From Salinivirga cyanobacteriivorans (GTDB taxonomy: Bacteria; Bacteroidota; Bacteroidia; Bacteroidales; Salinivirgaceae), in contig NZ_CP013118.1 in the NCBI RefSeq assembly GCF_001443605.1, forward strand, positions 4,365,001 to 4,429,000: a stretch of DNA of 64,000 bases, written 5' to 3'. A program made the translations under genes and the position numbers. Positions 8,268-16,175 of the stretch are shown in pieces. Position 1 is the stretch's first letter; each line of letters starts with the position of its first letter. The notes under the pieces are model-generated. The model was given only the letters and a program-made list of their open reading frames with translations. It was not told the DNA's origin and ran no database searches.

Positions 8268-9179
8268 ATGAAGATATTTGCAACAATATTACTTGTATTA
8301 CTGGGGTCTGGCACATTGTTAGCCCAGCCAGAGGGTGAATGGGTTGTCCCCGATGAAGATTCTGCAAAATTAAGTCCGTTTGCTTTTACTGAGCAATCGG
8401 TTGAATCGGGTGAGGAAGTATATTACGCTAATTGTAAATCTTGCCATGGCGATCCGGGCGAAATGAACTATCAACCTTTACAACCTGAGCCCGGTGATAT
8501 CACCACAGATAAGATCCAGCAAAATAGCGATGGTGAAATTCATTATAAAGTTGTAACCGGTCGTGGTGCTATGCCAGGTTTTGCCAATGTGCTTAGCGAC
8601 ACCGAAATTTGGAATGTCGTGGCATATATCAGAAGTTTTAATGATGATTATGTACAGCAGGTGGCAAAGAGAGTGGCCGAATCTGCTTTCGAAGGCCAGG
8701 GCATTACTATTGCGCTTGAATTGGTCAAGGAAAAAATGGAGTTGCTGGCCTACGTGGAAGGACTGGATGAGGGCGAAAAAGAACCAATTGCCGGAGCCGA
8801 GCTAAAGCTATTTGCCAAACGTTATTTCGGAAATTTACCAATTGGTAATGCAAAAAAAACAAATGAGCAGGGAAGGGTAGTATTTGCTTTACCCGGTGAT
8901 TTGCCCGGCGATTCAGCTGGTTTGGTAACCGTGAATGCCACCTTAAGCAATCAGGAGCTTTATGGGGAGGTTGCTGTTGATACAGCGCTTGCATTTGGCG
9001 TACCAACAAATAAACCAGGACTTACAGAACAGCGCGCCATGTGGAATGTAGGATCAAAAGCACCAATATGGCTCATCTTAACTTATTCACTTGGCGTGTT
9101 GCTGGTTTGGGGAACAATTTTTTATGTGCTATTCCAATTGCGCCGCATTTATTTGTTGGGAAAGAATTTAGAGGAGTAG
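8268..9179 (+). CDS. Membrane-anchored monohaem cytochrome c with a beta-sandwich domain
   Basis: This 303-residue protein has a Sec signal (cleavage near LLAQP) and a cytochrome c domain at about 40-125, with haem motif C56-K-S-C59-H60 and probable axial Met102 in GAMPGF. A beta-rich segment follows at about 150-235 (AGAELKLFAKRYF, EQGRVVFALPGDLPGD), resembling an Ig-like domain. It ends with a C-terminal transmembrane helix (IWLILTYSLGVLLVWGTIFYVLF). The gene lies 3 bp after nrfD, so it is probably the electron outlet of the NrfD/Fe-S complex, passing electrons to the CuA/haem c domains of subunit II. The cytochrome/Ig-like/TM-helix combination is unusual. Confidence 0.8.
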   Translation: MKIFATILLVLLGSGTLLAQPEGEWVVPDEDSAKLSPFAFTEQSVESGEEVYYANCKSCHGDPGEMNYQPLQPEPGDITTDKIQQNSDGEIHYKVVTGRGAMPGFANVLSDTEIWNVVAYIRSFNDDYVQQVAKRVAESAFEGQGITIALELVKEKMELLAYVEGLDEGEKEPIAGAELKLFAKRYFGNLPIGNAKKTNEQGRVVFALPGDLPGDSAGLVTVNATLSNQELYGEVAVDTALAFGVPTNKPGLTEQRAMWNVGSKAPIWLILTYSLGVLLVWGTIFYVLFQLRRIYLLGKNLEE

Positions 9180-9239
9180 TGAACCAATATTGTTAATTGA
9201 CTGTTAGTGCTTTAAATACTAACTTAAATTTTTTGCCTT

Positions 9240-9635
9240 ATGAACAAACTTACAATGATCGGCAGAATCCTTTACGCATTACCTTTTGCATTTATGGGTA
9301 TAAACCATTTTGTAATGATGGATTTCTATGCAGGTATGCTTACATCTTTTATGCCCGGTGGCGGGTTTACTATTATTTTGGTGGGAATAATATTGCTTCT
9401 TGCCAGTATCAGTATATTAACCAAAAAGTTTGTGCAACTATCATCTTATATACTTGCCAGCCTTCTATTTCTTTTTATTGCCACCATTCATATTCCGCAT
9501 TTGTTCAATCCGGGAGATTTGGATGTAAACCTTGTGGTTTTTTCAATGGTTAAAGATGTCGCACTTATGGGAGGTTCACTAATGATTGCTGGCGCCTGTA
9601 AGTCTCAAAAAGATCCGGATATGGCTGAAAACTAA
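9240..9635 (+). CDS. DoxX-family membrane protein
   Basis: This 131-residue protein has four hydrophobic helices, beginning IGRILYALPFAFMGINHFVMMDFYAGMLTSFMP. That is the DoxX/DoxD-like pattern, with a GxNHF motif in helix 1. DoxX proteins occur with oxidases and thiosulfate:quinone systems, but their biochemical role here is unknown. The gene is co-oriented between the cytochrome c and SCO genes, with gaps of 60 and 74 bp. A longer overlapping frame starting at 9197 lacks such features and was discarded. Confidence 0.75.
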   Translation: MNKLTMIGRILYALPFAFMGINHFVMMDFYAGMLTSFMPGGGFTIILVGIILLLASISILTKKFVQLSSYILASLLFLFIATIHIPHLFNPGDLDVNLVVFSMVKDVALMGGSLMIAGACKSQKDPDMAEN

Positions 9636-9709
9636 TCAATTATTTAACTGCTGTAAAACAGTGATCTGAGAAACATGAACAGAATCGAAACGAAAAGTAA
9701 AACCGCTAT

Positions 9710-10483
9710 ATGAAGTATTTAATTTTAGTAGTGTCTGTAAGTTTACTCTTAATGGGCAAAACTTCTGCACAAGACGAAAAAGTAAACATTGAAGTAGGTA
9801 TAATAGAGCATTTGGGCGATACTATTCCCATGGAGCTGGAATTTCTCAATGAACAGAACGACACCGTGACGCTGGGGCAATTAATTGATAAGCCCACAGT
9901 TTTTTCATTTGTTTATTTCGACTGCCCCGGCCTTTGCAGTCCGCTTTTAGACGGAGTTGCGGATGTAGTCTCAAAAACTGACCTTCAAATAGGCAAGGAT
10001 TACGATGTAATTACAATTAGTTTCAATACAAAAGATACGCCTGCAAAAGCCAAAGAGAAGAAGAAAAATTTTGTGCAAAAAATCGGAGAAGAGCATCGCG
10101 ATGCATGGAAATACCTGACCGGTGAGCAAGAGAACATAAAAACTATAACCGATGCTGTGGGCTTTAAGTACAAACCCCAGGGCGTAGATTTTGCCCACCC
10201 TTCTGCCATTATTATTGTGAGCCCCGAAGGTAAAATTACACGTTATCTTTATGGAATCGATTTCTTACCTTTCGATTTAAAAATGGCCGTAAATGAGGCA
10301 CAAAAAGGTATTGAAAGGCCAACTATCAACAAAGTATTGCAATACTGCTTTTCATACGACCCCAAAAGCCAGGGTTATACACTCCAAATTACCAGGGTGA
10401 TGGGGATATTCATCATTTTTCTTGCAGTGCTCACTTTTGGTATTCTTTTAATTCGTCGTAAAAAATCTGATAAAAAATCCTGA
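9710..10483 (+). CDS. SCO1/SenC-family copper chaperone
   Basis: This 257-residue protein has an N-terminal signal or anchor, then a thioredoxin-like SCO domain. The copper site is C72-x3-C76 in FDCPGLCSP with distal H163 (FAHPSAIIIVSPEG). A C-terminal helix (GIFIIFLAVLTFGILLI) probably anchors it. SCO1 proteins deliver copper to, or reduce, the CuA site of subunit II. The gene ends 1 bp before the subunit I gene, which fits translational coupling and a role in assembling this oxidase. Confidence 0.9.
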   Translation: MKYLILVVSVSLLLMGKTSAQDEKVNIEVGIIEHLGDTIPMELEFLNEQNDTVTLGQLIDKPTVFSFVYFDCPGLCSPLLDGVADVVSKTDLQIGKDYDVITISFNTKDTPAKAKEKKKNFVQKIGEEHRDAWKYLTGEQENIKTITDAVGFKYKPQGVDFAHPSAIIIVSPEGKITRYLYGIDFLPFDLKMAVNEAQKGIERPTINKVLQYCFSYDPKSQGYTLQITRVMGIFIIFLAVLTFGILLIRRKKSDKKS

Positions 10484-10484
10484 C

Positions 10485-12107
10485 ATGGAAAGTTCTGTAG
10501 CTTCAAATCAAAAGAGTTATCTACAACACAAGCCTTACAAAGGTATACTGAATTGGTTATTATCCACCGATCATAAAAGAATTGGATTACTGTATCTTTA
10601 TTCCATAATGGTCTTTTTTCTCATAGCAGCAATTTTCGGGTTGCTTATGCGCATCGAAAAAATTGCACCTGGAGAAACCATTATGGGACCGCAAACCTAC
10701 AATGGCGTTTTTACACTACACGGTATCATCATGATTTTTATTATTGTGATACCCGGTTTGGCTGCCGTTTTTGGTAATTTTTTTCTACCACTTTTAATTG
10801 GTGCACGTGATGTGGCATTTCCACGACTCAACTTGTTTTCATGGTATATTTATATTGCCGGAACTATTTTAGCCATCATTAGTCAATTCGTGGGAGGAGG
10901 CGCACCAGATACCGGATGGACCTTTTATGTCCCCTACAGTGCCGAATCCTCCACGAGTGTTATTTGGGCACTTACCGCAGCTTTTGTGCTTGGCTTCTCG
11001 TCCATTCTCACCGGGCTCAATTTCATTGTAACCATCCATCGGCTGCGAGCCCCTGGAATGACCTGGTTTAAAATGCCACTGTTTCCATGGTCGATATATG
11101 CTACCGCCTGGATTCAGGTTTTGGCTACACCAATAATTGGGATTACCCTGCTCATGGTAATTGCAGAACGCACCCTGAATATCGGATTTTTTGACCCGGC
11201 TTTGGGTGGCGATCCTGTGTTGTTTCAACATTTGTTCTGGATTTATTCCCACCCGGCTGTGTACATCATGATTTTACCTGCCATGGGCGTGGTCACAGAA
11301 ATTTTTCCCACATTTAGTCAAAAACCCGTATTCGGTTACACAGCCATTGCCTTATCAAGTATAGCTATTGCTGCTGTGGGGTATTTTGTGTGGGGACACC
11401 ATATGTTTACATCAGGTATTAGTTATTGGTCAAGGTGGTTTTTCTCCTTCCTTACTTTCATTGTGGCGGTGCCAAGTGCCATCAAAGTCTTCAACTGGGT
11501 TTCTACCATGTACGGAGGTTCAATAGATATGAAACCGCCACTGCTCTATGCCATATCGTTTATATTTTTATTTATGATAGGTGGACTGTCAGGTTTGGCG
11601 CTGGGTGCGCTTGCCACCAATGTTCATTTGCATGATACCTCCTTTGTAGTGGCGCACTTCCATTATATTGTATTTGGAGGAATGGGTTTTGGGTTTTTTG
11701 CAGGATTGCATTATTGGTATCCTAAAATGTATGGCCGCATGTATAATGTACGCCTGGCAAATATTGCCTGGGGTATACTATTCCTGGGCTTCAACCTATT
11801 ATATTTCCCGTTATTTGTAATCGGGCTTCAGGGTATGCCGCGGAGGTATTTCGATTATTTCCCTGAATATCATACCGGACATCTTCTTTCCACCATTGGC
11901 GCATTTATTTTAATTGCCGGCATTGTGCTTATGCTTTATAACCTCTTTTTTCATGTAAAACGAGGAGAGAAAGCACCTGCGAATCCATGGAAGGGTGTAA
12001 CCCTGGAGTGGAAAGTTGCTTCGCCGCCACCACACGAAAATTTTGATGAGATACCGGTGGTTACAGAGCAACCTTATACATTTAAATCAACCGAATCTGA
12101 TAGTTAA
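10485..12107 (+). CDS. ctaD: Cytochrome c oxidase subunit I, A2-type (caa3)
   Basis: This 540-residue haem-copper oxidase core has about 12 helices. Haem a and CuB ligands are visible: His in FTLHGIIM, H256 and Y260 (His-Tyr cross-link) in FWIYSHPAVY, the CuB His pair in WGHHMFTSG, and the haem His pair in VVAHFHYIVFGG. The YSHPxVY sequence, with Ser-His-Pro-Ala in place of GHPEVY, marks the A2 subfamily, which lacks the D-channel glutamate. The enzyme reduces O2 and pumps protons using electrons from cytochrome c. The gene order is SCO-I-III-IV-II-ctaB. It lies 1 bp after SCO and 11 bp before subunit III. Confidence 0.95.
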   Translation: MESSVASNQKSYLQHKPYKGILNWLLSTDHKRIGLLYLYSIMVFFLIAAIFGLLMRIEKIAPGETIMGPQTYNGVFTLHGIIMIFIIVIPGLAAVFGNFFLPLLIGARDVAFPRLNLFSWYIYIAGTILAIISQFVGGGAPDTGWTFYVPYSAESSTSVIWALTAAFVLGFSSILTGLNFIVTIHRLRAPGMTWFKMPLFPWSIYATAWIQVLATPIIGITLLMVIAERTLNIGFFDPALGGDPVLFQHLFWIYSHPAVYIMILPAMGVVTEIFPTFSQKPVFGYTAIALSSIAIAAVGYFVWGHHMFTSGISYWSRWFFSFLTFIVAVPSAIKVFNWVSTMYGGSIDMKPPLLYAISFIFLFMIGGLSGLALGALATNVHLHDTSFVVAHFHYIVFGGMGFGFFAGLHYWYPKMYGRMYNVRLANIAWGILFLGFNLLYFPLFVIGLQGMPRRYFDYFPEYHTGHLLSTIGAFILIAGIVLMLYNLFFHVKRGEKAPANPWKGVTLEWKVASPPPHENFDEIPVVTEQPYTFKSTESDS

Positions 12108-12118
12108 TTTTACTGCAT

Positions 12119-12718
12119 ATGTCACATGATATGAGAGACGATATAGGTTCAAAAATGGGAATGTGGATTTTTATATTCACAGAACTATTTCTTTTCGGAG
12201 GCCTTTTTTTAGTCTACGCCGTTTTTAGAGCAAAATACTCAGCCGATTTTCATGTTGCTGCTGAGGAACTGAATGTTTTCGTGGGGACAATGAATACTGT
12301 TATTCTGCTTGTGAGTAGTGCCACAGTAGCCATGTCCATTACCGCCATTCAGCGCGGCAATAAGAAACTTGCCATGCGCTTTATAATTGCTACTGTACTT
12401 TTGGCAGGCGTTTTTATGGTGAATAAGTACTTCGAGTGGGGGCATAAGTTCGAATACCAGCTCTACCCGGGTTCTGAAGTAATGAAGAATATGGAGCATG
12501 GGGAAATCCTCTTTTTTAGCCTGTATTACATGATGACTGGTTTGCATGCCCTGCACGTAATTGTGGGCGTAGTATTACTGGCTGTTGTGTTTTTTAGAGT
12601 AAAGCAGGGGGTGGTCAATAGCGATAATTATGTTTTTCTGGAAAACAGCGGACTTTATTGGCACCTTGTAGATTTTATCTGGATTTTCCTTTTCCCTTTA
12701 TTGTATTTGGTAACTTAA
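12119..12718 (+). CDS. ctaE: Cytochrome c oxidase subunit III
   Basis: This 199-residue protein has five hydrophobic helices. It has the subunit III signatures GMWIFIFTELFLFGGLFLVY, the MTGLHALHVIVGVVLL segment with its conserved His, and the C-terminal YWHLVDFIWIFLFPLLYL. It belongs to the short form typical of caa3 oxidases. It stabilises subunit I and the proton-pumping path. It sits between the genes for subunits I and IV in a tightly packed operon. Confidence 0.93.
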   Translation: MSHDMRDDIGSKMGMWIFIFTELFLFGGLFLVYAVFRAKYSADFHVAAEELNVFVGTMNTVILLVSSATVAMSITAIQRGNKKLAMRFIIATVLLAGVFMVNKYFEWGHKFEYQLYPGSEVMKNMEHGEILFFSLYYMMTGLHALHVIVGVVLLAVVFFRVKQGVVNSDNYVFLENSGLYWHLVDFIWIFLFPLLYLVT

Positions 12719-12731
12719 AAGCAAATGTGTC

Positions 12732-13019
12732 ATGAATGATAAAAAGAAACATCATATCTCATCATATAATTCTCATTTAGTGGTGCTGATTGCACTTTTA
12801 GTGCTCACCACAATTACAGTCCTAATTACTGAAATAAATTTTGGAACCTTTTCAGTAGGAGTTGCTCTGGCTGTGGCCATGATAAAAGGTGGGCTTGTAC
12901 TGACATATTTTATGCATCTGAAATATGATGAGATGGTTTTCCGCATTATGGTACTGCTCATATTATTGCTTTTTGCAATTGTGGTAGGTATTACGTTTAT
13001 TGATTATTTTTTACGCTAA
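12732..13019 (+). CDS. ctaF: Cytochrome c oxidase subunit IV (prokaryotic type)
   Basis: This 95-residue protein has three predicted helices: VVLIALLVLTTITVLI, VGVALAVAMIKGGLVLTYFM and FRIMVLLILLLFAIVVGIT. The central K-x-x-L-V-x-x-x-F-M-H-L segment is characteristic of the small COX4/caa3 subunit IV family. It plays an accessory role in the membrane complex. It is 13 bp after subunit III and 12 bp before subunit II. Confidence 0.88.
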   Translation: MNDKKKHHISSYNSHLVVLIALLVLTTITVLITEINFGTFSVGVALAVAMIKGGLVLTYFMHLKYDEMVFRIMVLLILLLFAIVVGITFIDYFLR

Positions 13020-13031
13020 AAATACTGGATT

Positions 13032-13949
13032 ATGTTTTCAGGAGCTTCAAATTTTGTAGAAGGTGTCGACAAGGCATTTGTTTTTATTTTCGCCGTATCG
13101 TTCTTTTTCATTATTGCCATTACGGCTTTTATGATATATGTAGTTATTCGCTATAAGCGAAAAAAGGACGATAAACCCCAGCAATTTCGCGGCAGTGTAA
13201 AATTAGAATTACTGTGGACCATCGTTCCGCTGATACTGGTAATTCTAATGTTCTATTATGGTTATATGGGTTTCACTCCTATGCGCAATGTACCCGATGA
13301 TGCAATGGAAATTGATGCCATCGGACGCATGTGGGAGTGGGAATTTGTTTACGAAAATGGAAAATCATCACGCGACCTTGTGATTCCGGTAAACCGGCCT
13401 GTGAAGCTTAACCTTATCTCGGAGGATGTAAACCATAGCCTGTTTATTCCTGCCTTCCGGGTGAAAGAGGATGTGGTGCCCGGATACGACAATTATATGT
13501 GGTTTACGCCTTATTACATAGGTGAGTATGAAATTTTGTGTACTGAATATTGTGGTATGCTGCACTCTGCCATGACTGCAGAAACCCGTGTGTTGGATTC
13601 TGCTGAGTTTAATACCTGGTATGCTGATTTATCTCAGCAAAAAGAAGAGGCTAAACCTGAAGGTTTTGAAATTGCTAAATCAAATGGTTGTTTTGCCTGC
13701 CATTCACGAGATGGCAGTAAGCTTGTTGGTAGCAGCTTTAAAGGGTTGTATGGCTCCGAGAAAGTGGTAATTACCGATGGCGAAGAGCGTACAATTACAG
13801 TGGATGAGGCTTATCTGAAAAATTCCATTCTTTATCCCGACCAGGATGTGGTAAAAGGTTTTAGTAAAGGCCTTATGCAATCTTACGAGGATGTAATTCC
13901 AGAGGAGGATATCGACAAAATTGTGGAGTATTTAAAAACAATGGATTAA
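13032..13949 (+). CDS. ctaC: Cytochrome c oxidase subunit II with fused cytochrome c (caa3-type)
   Basis: This 305-residue protein has two N-terminal helices, then a cupredoxin domain with CuA ligands in NHSLFIPAF (His) and CTEYCGMLHSAM (two Cys, His, Met). A cytochrome c domain begins near residue 215 with C220-F-A-C223-H224. The first 20 residues do not look like a lipoprotein signal. The fused haem domain defines a caa3 oxidase and would accept electrons from the cytochrome c of the upstream NrfD complex. Subunit II is encoded after I, III and IV, rather than first as in many other lineages. Confidence 0.95.
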   Translation: MFSGASNFVEGVDKAFVFIFAVSFFFIIAITAFMIYVVIRYKRKKDDKPQQFRGSVKLELLWTIVPLILVILMFYYGYMGFTPMRNVPDDAMEIDAIGRMWEWEFVYENGKSSRDLVIPVNRPVKLNLISEDVNHSLFIPAFRVKEDVVPGYDNYMWFTPYYIGEYEILCTEYCGMLHSAMTAETRVLDSAEFNTWYADLSQQKEEAKPEGFEIAKSNGCFACHSRDGSKLVGSSFKGLYGSEKVVITDGEERTITVDEAYLKNSILYPDQDVVKGFSKGLMQSYEDVIPEEDIDKIVEYLKTMD

Positions 13950-13954
13950 TTACC

Positions 13955-14821
13955 TTGAATAAACGCTTAGCAATATTAGCCGGGCTTATAAGAATTAAGC
14001 TGACATTGGCAGTTGCATTGTCTGCAACTATAGGTTATGTTTTTTCAGGTGCCGGTGATATCCTCACAGCCTTAATGGTGGCACTCGGGGTGTTGCTGTT
14101 GTCATCAGCTTCTTCTGTGTTGAACCAAATTCAGGAATTAAAGCAAGATGCCTTAATGGAGCGGACAGCCCAACGGCCTATTCCTTCAGGCGAGATAACA
14201 GTTAAGCAGGCAATGCTAATTTTTCTGACTTTGCTATTTGCCGGAACGGTTGTGCTGCTTGGCATTAACTTTATTTCTGCTATTGTAGGTATAACAACAA
14301 TTTTATTATACAACGGCTTTTACACGCCACTTAAAAAGAAATCTTCACTGGCTATTTTCCCCGGTGCACTTGTCGGTGCCTTGCCACCAATGATTGGTTG
14401 GGTTGGCGCTGGTGAACCAATCATGCATCCTGCCATAATTATGCTCTCCGGGTTCATGTTTTTATGGCAAATACCGCACTTTCTGTTGCTTGCCATAAAA
14501 TATCGCGAGCAATATCTGAACGCTGGTTTCCAAATTTCTGTGGGTGGTCCCGCATCAAAACAAACCCGCAGGCTGCTGCTCTTATGGGTGCTTACCACAT
14601 CTTTTGCCGCTCTGTTTTTTCCCTTTTTTGGACTGGTGCAAAATACCTTTATTGTAGCTGCTATAATTTTGTTGAATTGCCTGTTGATTTTTGCATTTTT
14701 CCGTATAGCTTTTACCAATTATGAAATGGCATTGAAAGGAAAATTACACGGTTTTGTGAGCATTTATATGTTACTATTCTTGTTATTAATTGCTGCAGAC
14801 AGTCTGATATTAAATTTATGA
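13955..14821 (+). CDS. ctaB: Haem O synthase-like prenyltransferase (CtaB/CyoE)
   Basis: This 288-residue UbiA-family membrane protein has about nine helices. The prenyl-diphosphate motif reads NQIQELKQDALMERTAQRP, where typical CyoE has N-x3-D-x3-D. The last Asp and the MERTxxRP tail are kept, but the first Asp position is Glu, a divergence to note. The family farnesylates haem b to haem o, the precursor of haem a needed by the adjacent oxidase. No haem A synthase gene is nearby. Translation appears to start at TTG (13955), 5 bp after subunit II. No ATG fits the conserved N-terminus. Confidence 0.82.
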   Translation: MNKRLAILAGLIRIKLTLAVALSATIGYVFSGAGDILTALMVALGVLLLSSASSVLNQIQELKQDALMERTAQRPIPSGEITVKQAMLIFLTLLFAGTVVLLGINFISAIVGITTILLYNGFYTPLKKKSSLAIFPGALVGALPPMIGWVGAGEPIMHPAIIMLSGFMFLWQIPHFLLLAIKYREQYLNAGFQISVGGPASKQTRRLLLLWVLTTSFAALFFPFFGLVQNTFIVAAIILLNCLLIFAFFRIAFTNYEMALKGKLHGFVSIYMLLFLLLIAADSLILNL

Positions 14822-14937
14822 AGTATATTTTACCAATGTATAGTTATTATTTGATAGAAATTTCAAATATGTAATTTTAAAGTTTAACGATATTGTTGTA
14901 TTTTGCAAAGCACAAATAGTTTTAGAAAGGAAAAGAG

Positions 14938-15177
14938 ATGAATACATTACTGACCATATTACTAGGAATTATTGGAGGCCCCGAACTTATTATCATAGCC
15001 ATCATTATTTTGGTACTGTTCGGAGGAAGAAAAATACCGGAACTCATGCGAGGACTGGGCAAGGGCGTAAAGGAATTTAAAGACGCCAGTAACGAAACTA
15101 CAGAGACTTTCAAAAAGGAACGTGAAGATTTGGAAAATTCAGTAAACGACAAGTCTGATAAGGATAAAAAATCCTGA
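14938..15177 (+). CDS. tatA: Twin-arginine translocase subunit TatA
   Basis: This 79-residue protein has the TatA pattern: a short N-terminal helix (GPELIIIAIIILVLFGG), the hinge RKIPELMRGLGKGVKEFKDA and a charged amphipathic tail. TatA oligomers form the export pore for folded twin-arginine substrates. An obvious local client is the Fe-S protein at 5929-6897. The gene follows a 116-bp gap after ctaB and precedes tatC by 42 bp. Confidence 0.93.
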   Translation: MNTLLTILLGIIGGPELIIIAIIILVLFGGRKIPELMRGLGKGVKEFKDASNETTETFKKEREDLENSVNDKSDKDKKS

Positions 15178-15219
15178 ACGCCTTATATTTGAATAGCTTG
15201 TAGCTAAAACCACTGATTC

Positions 15220-16059
15220 ATGTTTGGTCTTTTCTCCCGAAAGCAATCATCTGACGAAGAGATGTCTTTTTTTGAACATCTCGAGATACTTCGATTTACC
15301 CTTATTCGGTCCATCATAGCTATTATGGTGTTTGCGGTAATCGCATTTTTATTTAAAGAATTTATTTTCAATACCGTCATTCTGGGGCCGCAAAAAGCCG
15401 ATTTTATTTCCAATGTATTGTTTTGCCGCCTGGGAAATTTAATTGGTTCAGAGGCCATTTGTATTAATCAAACACCTGTTAAAATTATCAACATTGAAAT
15501 TGCAGGTCAATTCAAATCCCATTTAACAATATCCATAATTGCGGGAGTTGTTTTGGCTATGCCCTGGATTTTACGCGAAATTTGGAGTTTTGTGAAACCT
15601 GCTTTGAAACCGGGAGAGCGAAGCGGTTATCATTTTTCTTTGTTTATGGCCTCAATGCTTTTTTTTATTGGCGTAAGCTTCGGTTATTTTTTACTGAGTC
15701 CTATTACTGTCGATTTTCTTAATTCCTACGAATTAGATACAACCATTGAAAACCAAATTCGCATAGGTTCTTATGTGCGCACCATTTCGATGCTTTGCCT
15801 GGCTACCGGTATTGCATTTGAGATGCCGCTTGTCATTCTTTTCCTTACAGCCAATCGTATTGTAACCTCAGCGTTTTTGCGCAAATACAGGAAACATGTA
15901 CTAATTTTCTTTTTCGTAATATCAGCCGTAATTACACCTCCCGACGTTATTAGTCAATTTTTAGTAGCCATTCCGCTTTTTTTACTTTTTGAACTCTGCA
16001 TTCGCATTGCAAAACGAATGGAGCGCCGGTTGGTGCGTCAAAAAGAAGCTGATATCTAA
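15220..16059 (+). CDS. tatC: Twin-arginine translocase subunit TatC
   Basis: This 279-residue protein has six helices and the family hallmarks SFFEHLEILRFTLIRS (substrate-binding N-terminus), FKSHLTISIIAGVVLAMPWI and RKYRKHVLIFFFVISAVITPPD. TatC recognises the twin-arginine signal. It ends the respiratory block, and the next gene begins about 115 bp downstream after a low-complexity AT region. Confidence 0.95.
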   Translation: MFGLFSRKQSSDEEMSFFEHLEILRFTLIRSIIAIMVFAVIAFLFKEFIFNTVILGPQKADFISNVLFCRLGNLIGSEAICINQTPVKIINIEIAGQFKSHLTISIIAGVVLAMPWILREIWSFVKPALKPGERSGYHFSLFMASMLFFIGVSFGYFLLSPITVDFLNSYELDTTIENQIRIGSYVRTISMLCLATGIAFEMPLVILFLTANRIVTSAFLRKYRKHVLIFFFVISAVITPPDVISQFLVAIPLFLLFELCIRIAKRMERRLVRQKEADI

Positions 16060-16175
16060 TGTGTATAAGTGATTGGCAATAGTATATTTAACTTGTAATA
16101 ATTTTTGTTACAATTTCCGCATATAATTTCTTATCTTTATTGCTGTTGCTTATATATTTAACTAAATCTGCACCT

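Noticed and set aside
9197-9553. 118-codon frame overlapping doxX
   Set aside because: It is out of frame with the DoxX protein and lacks membrane helices or motifs.
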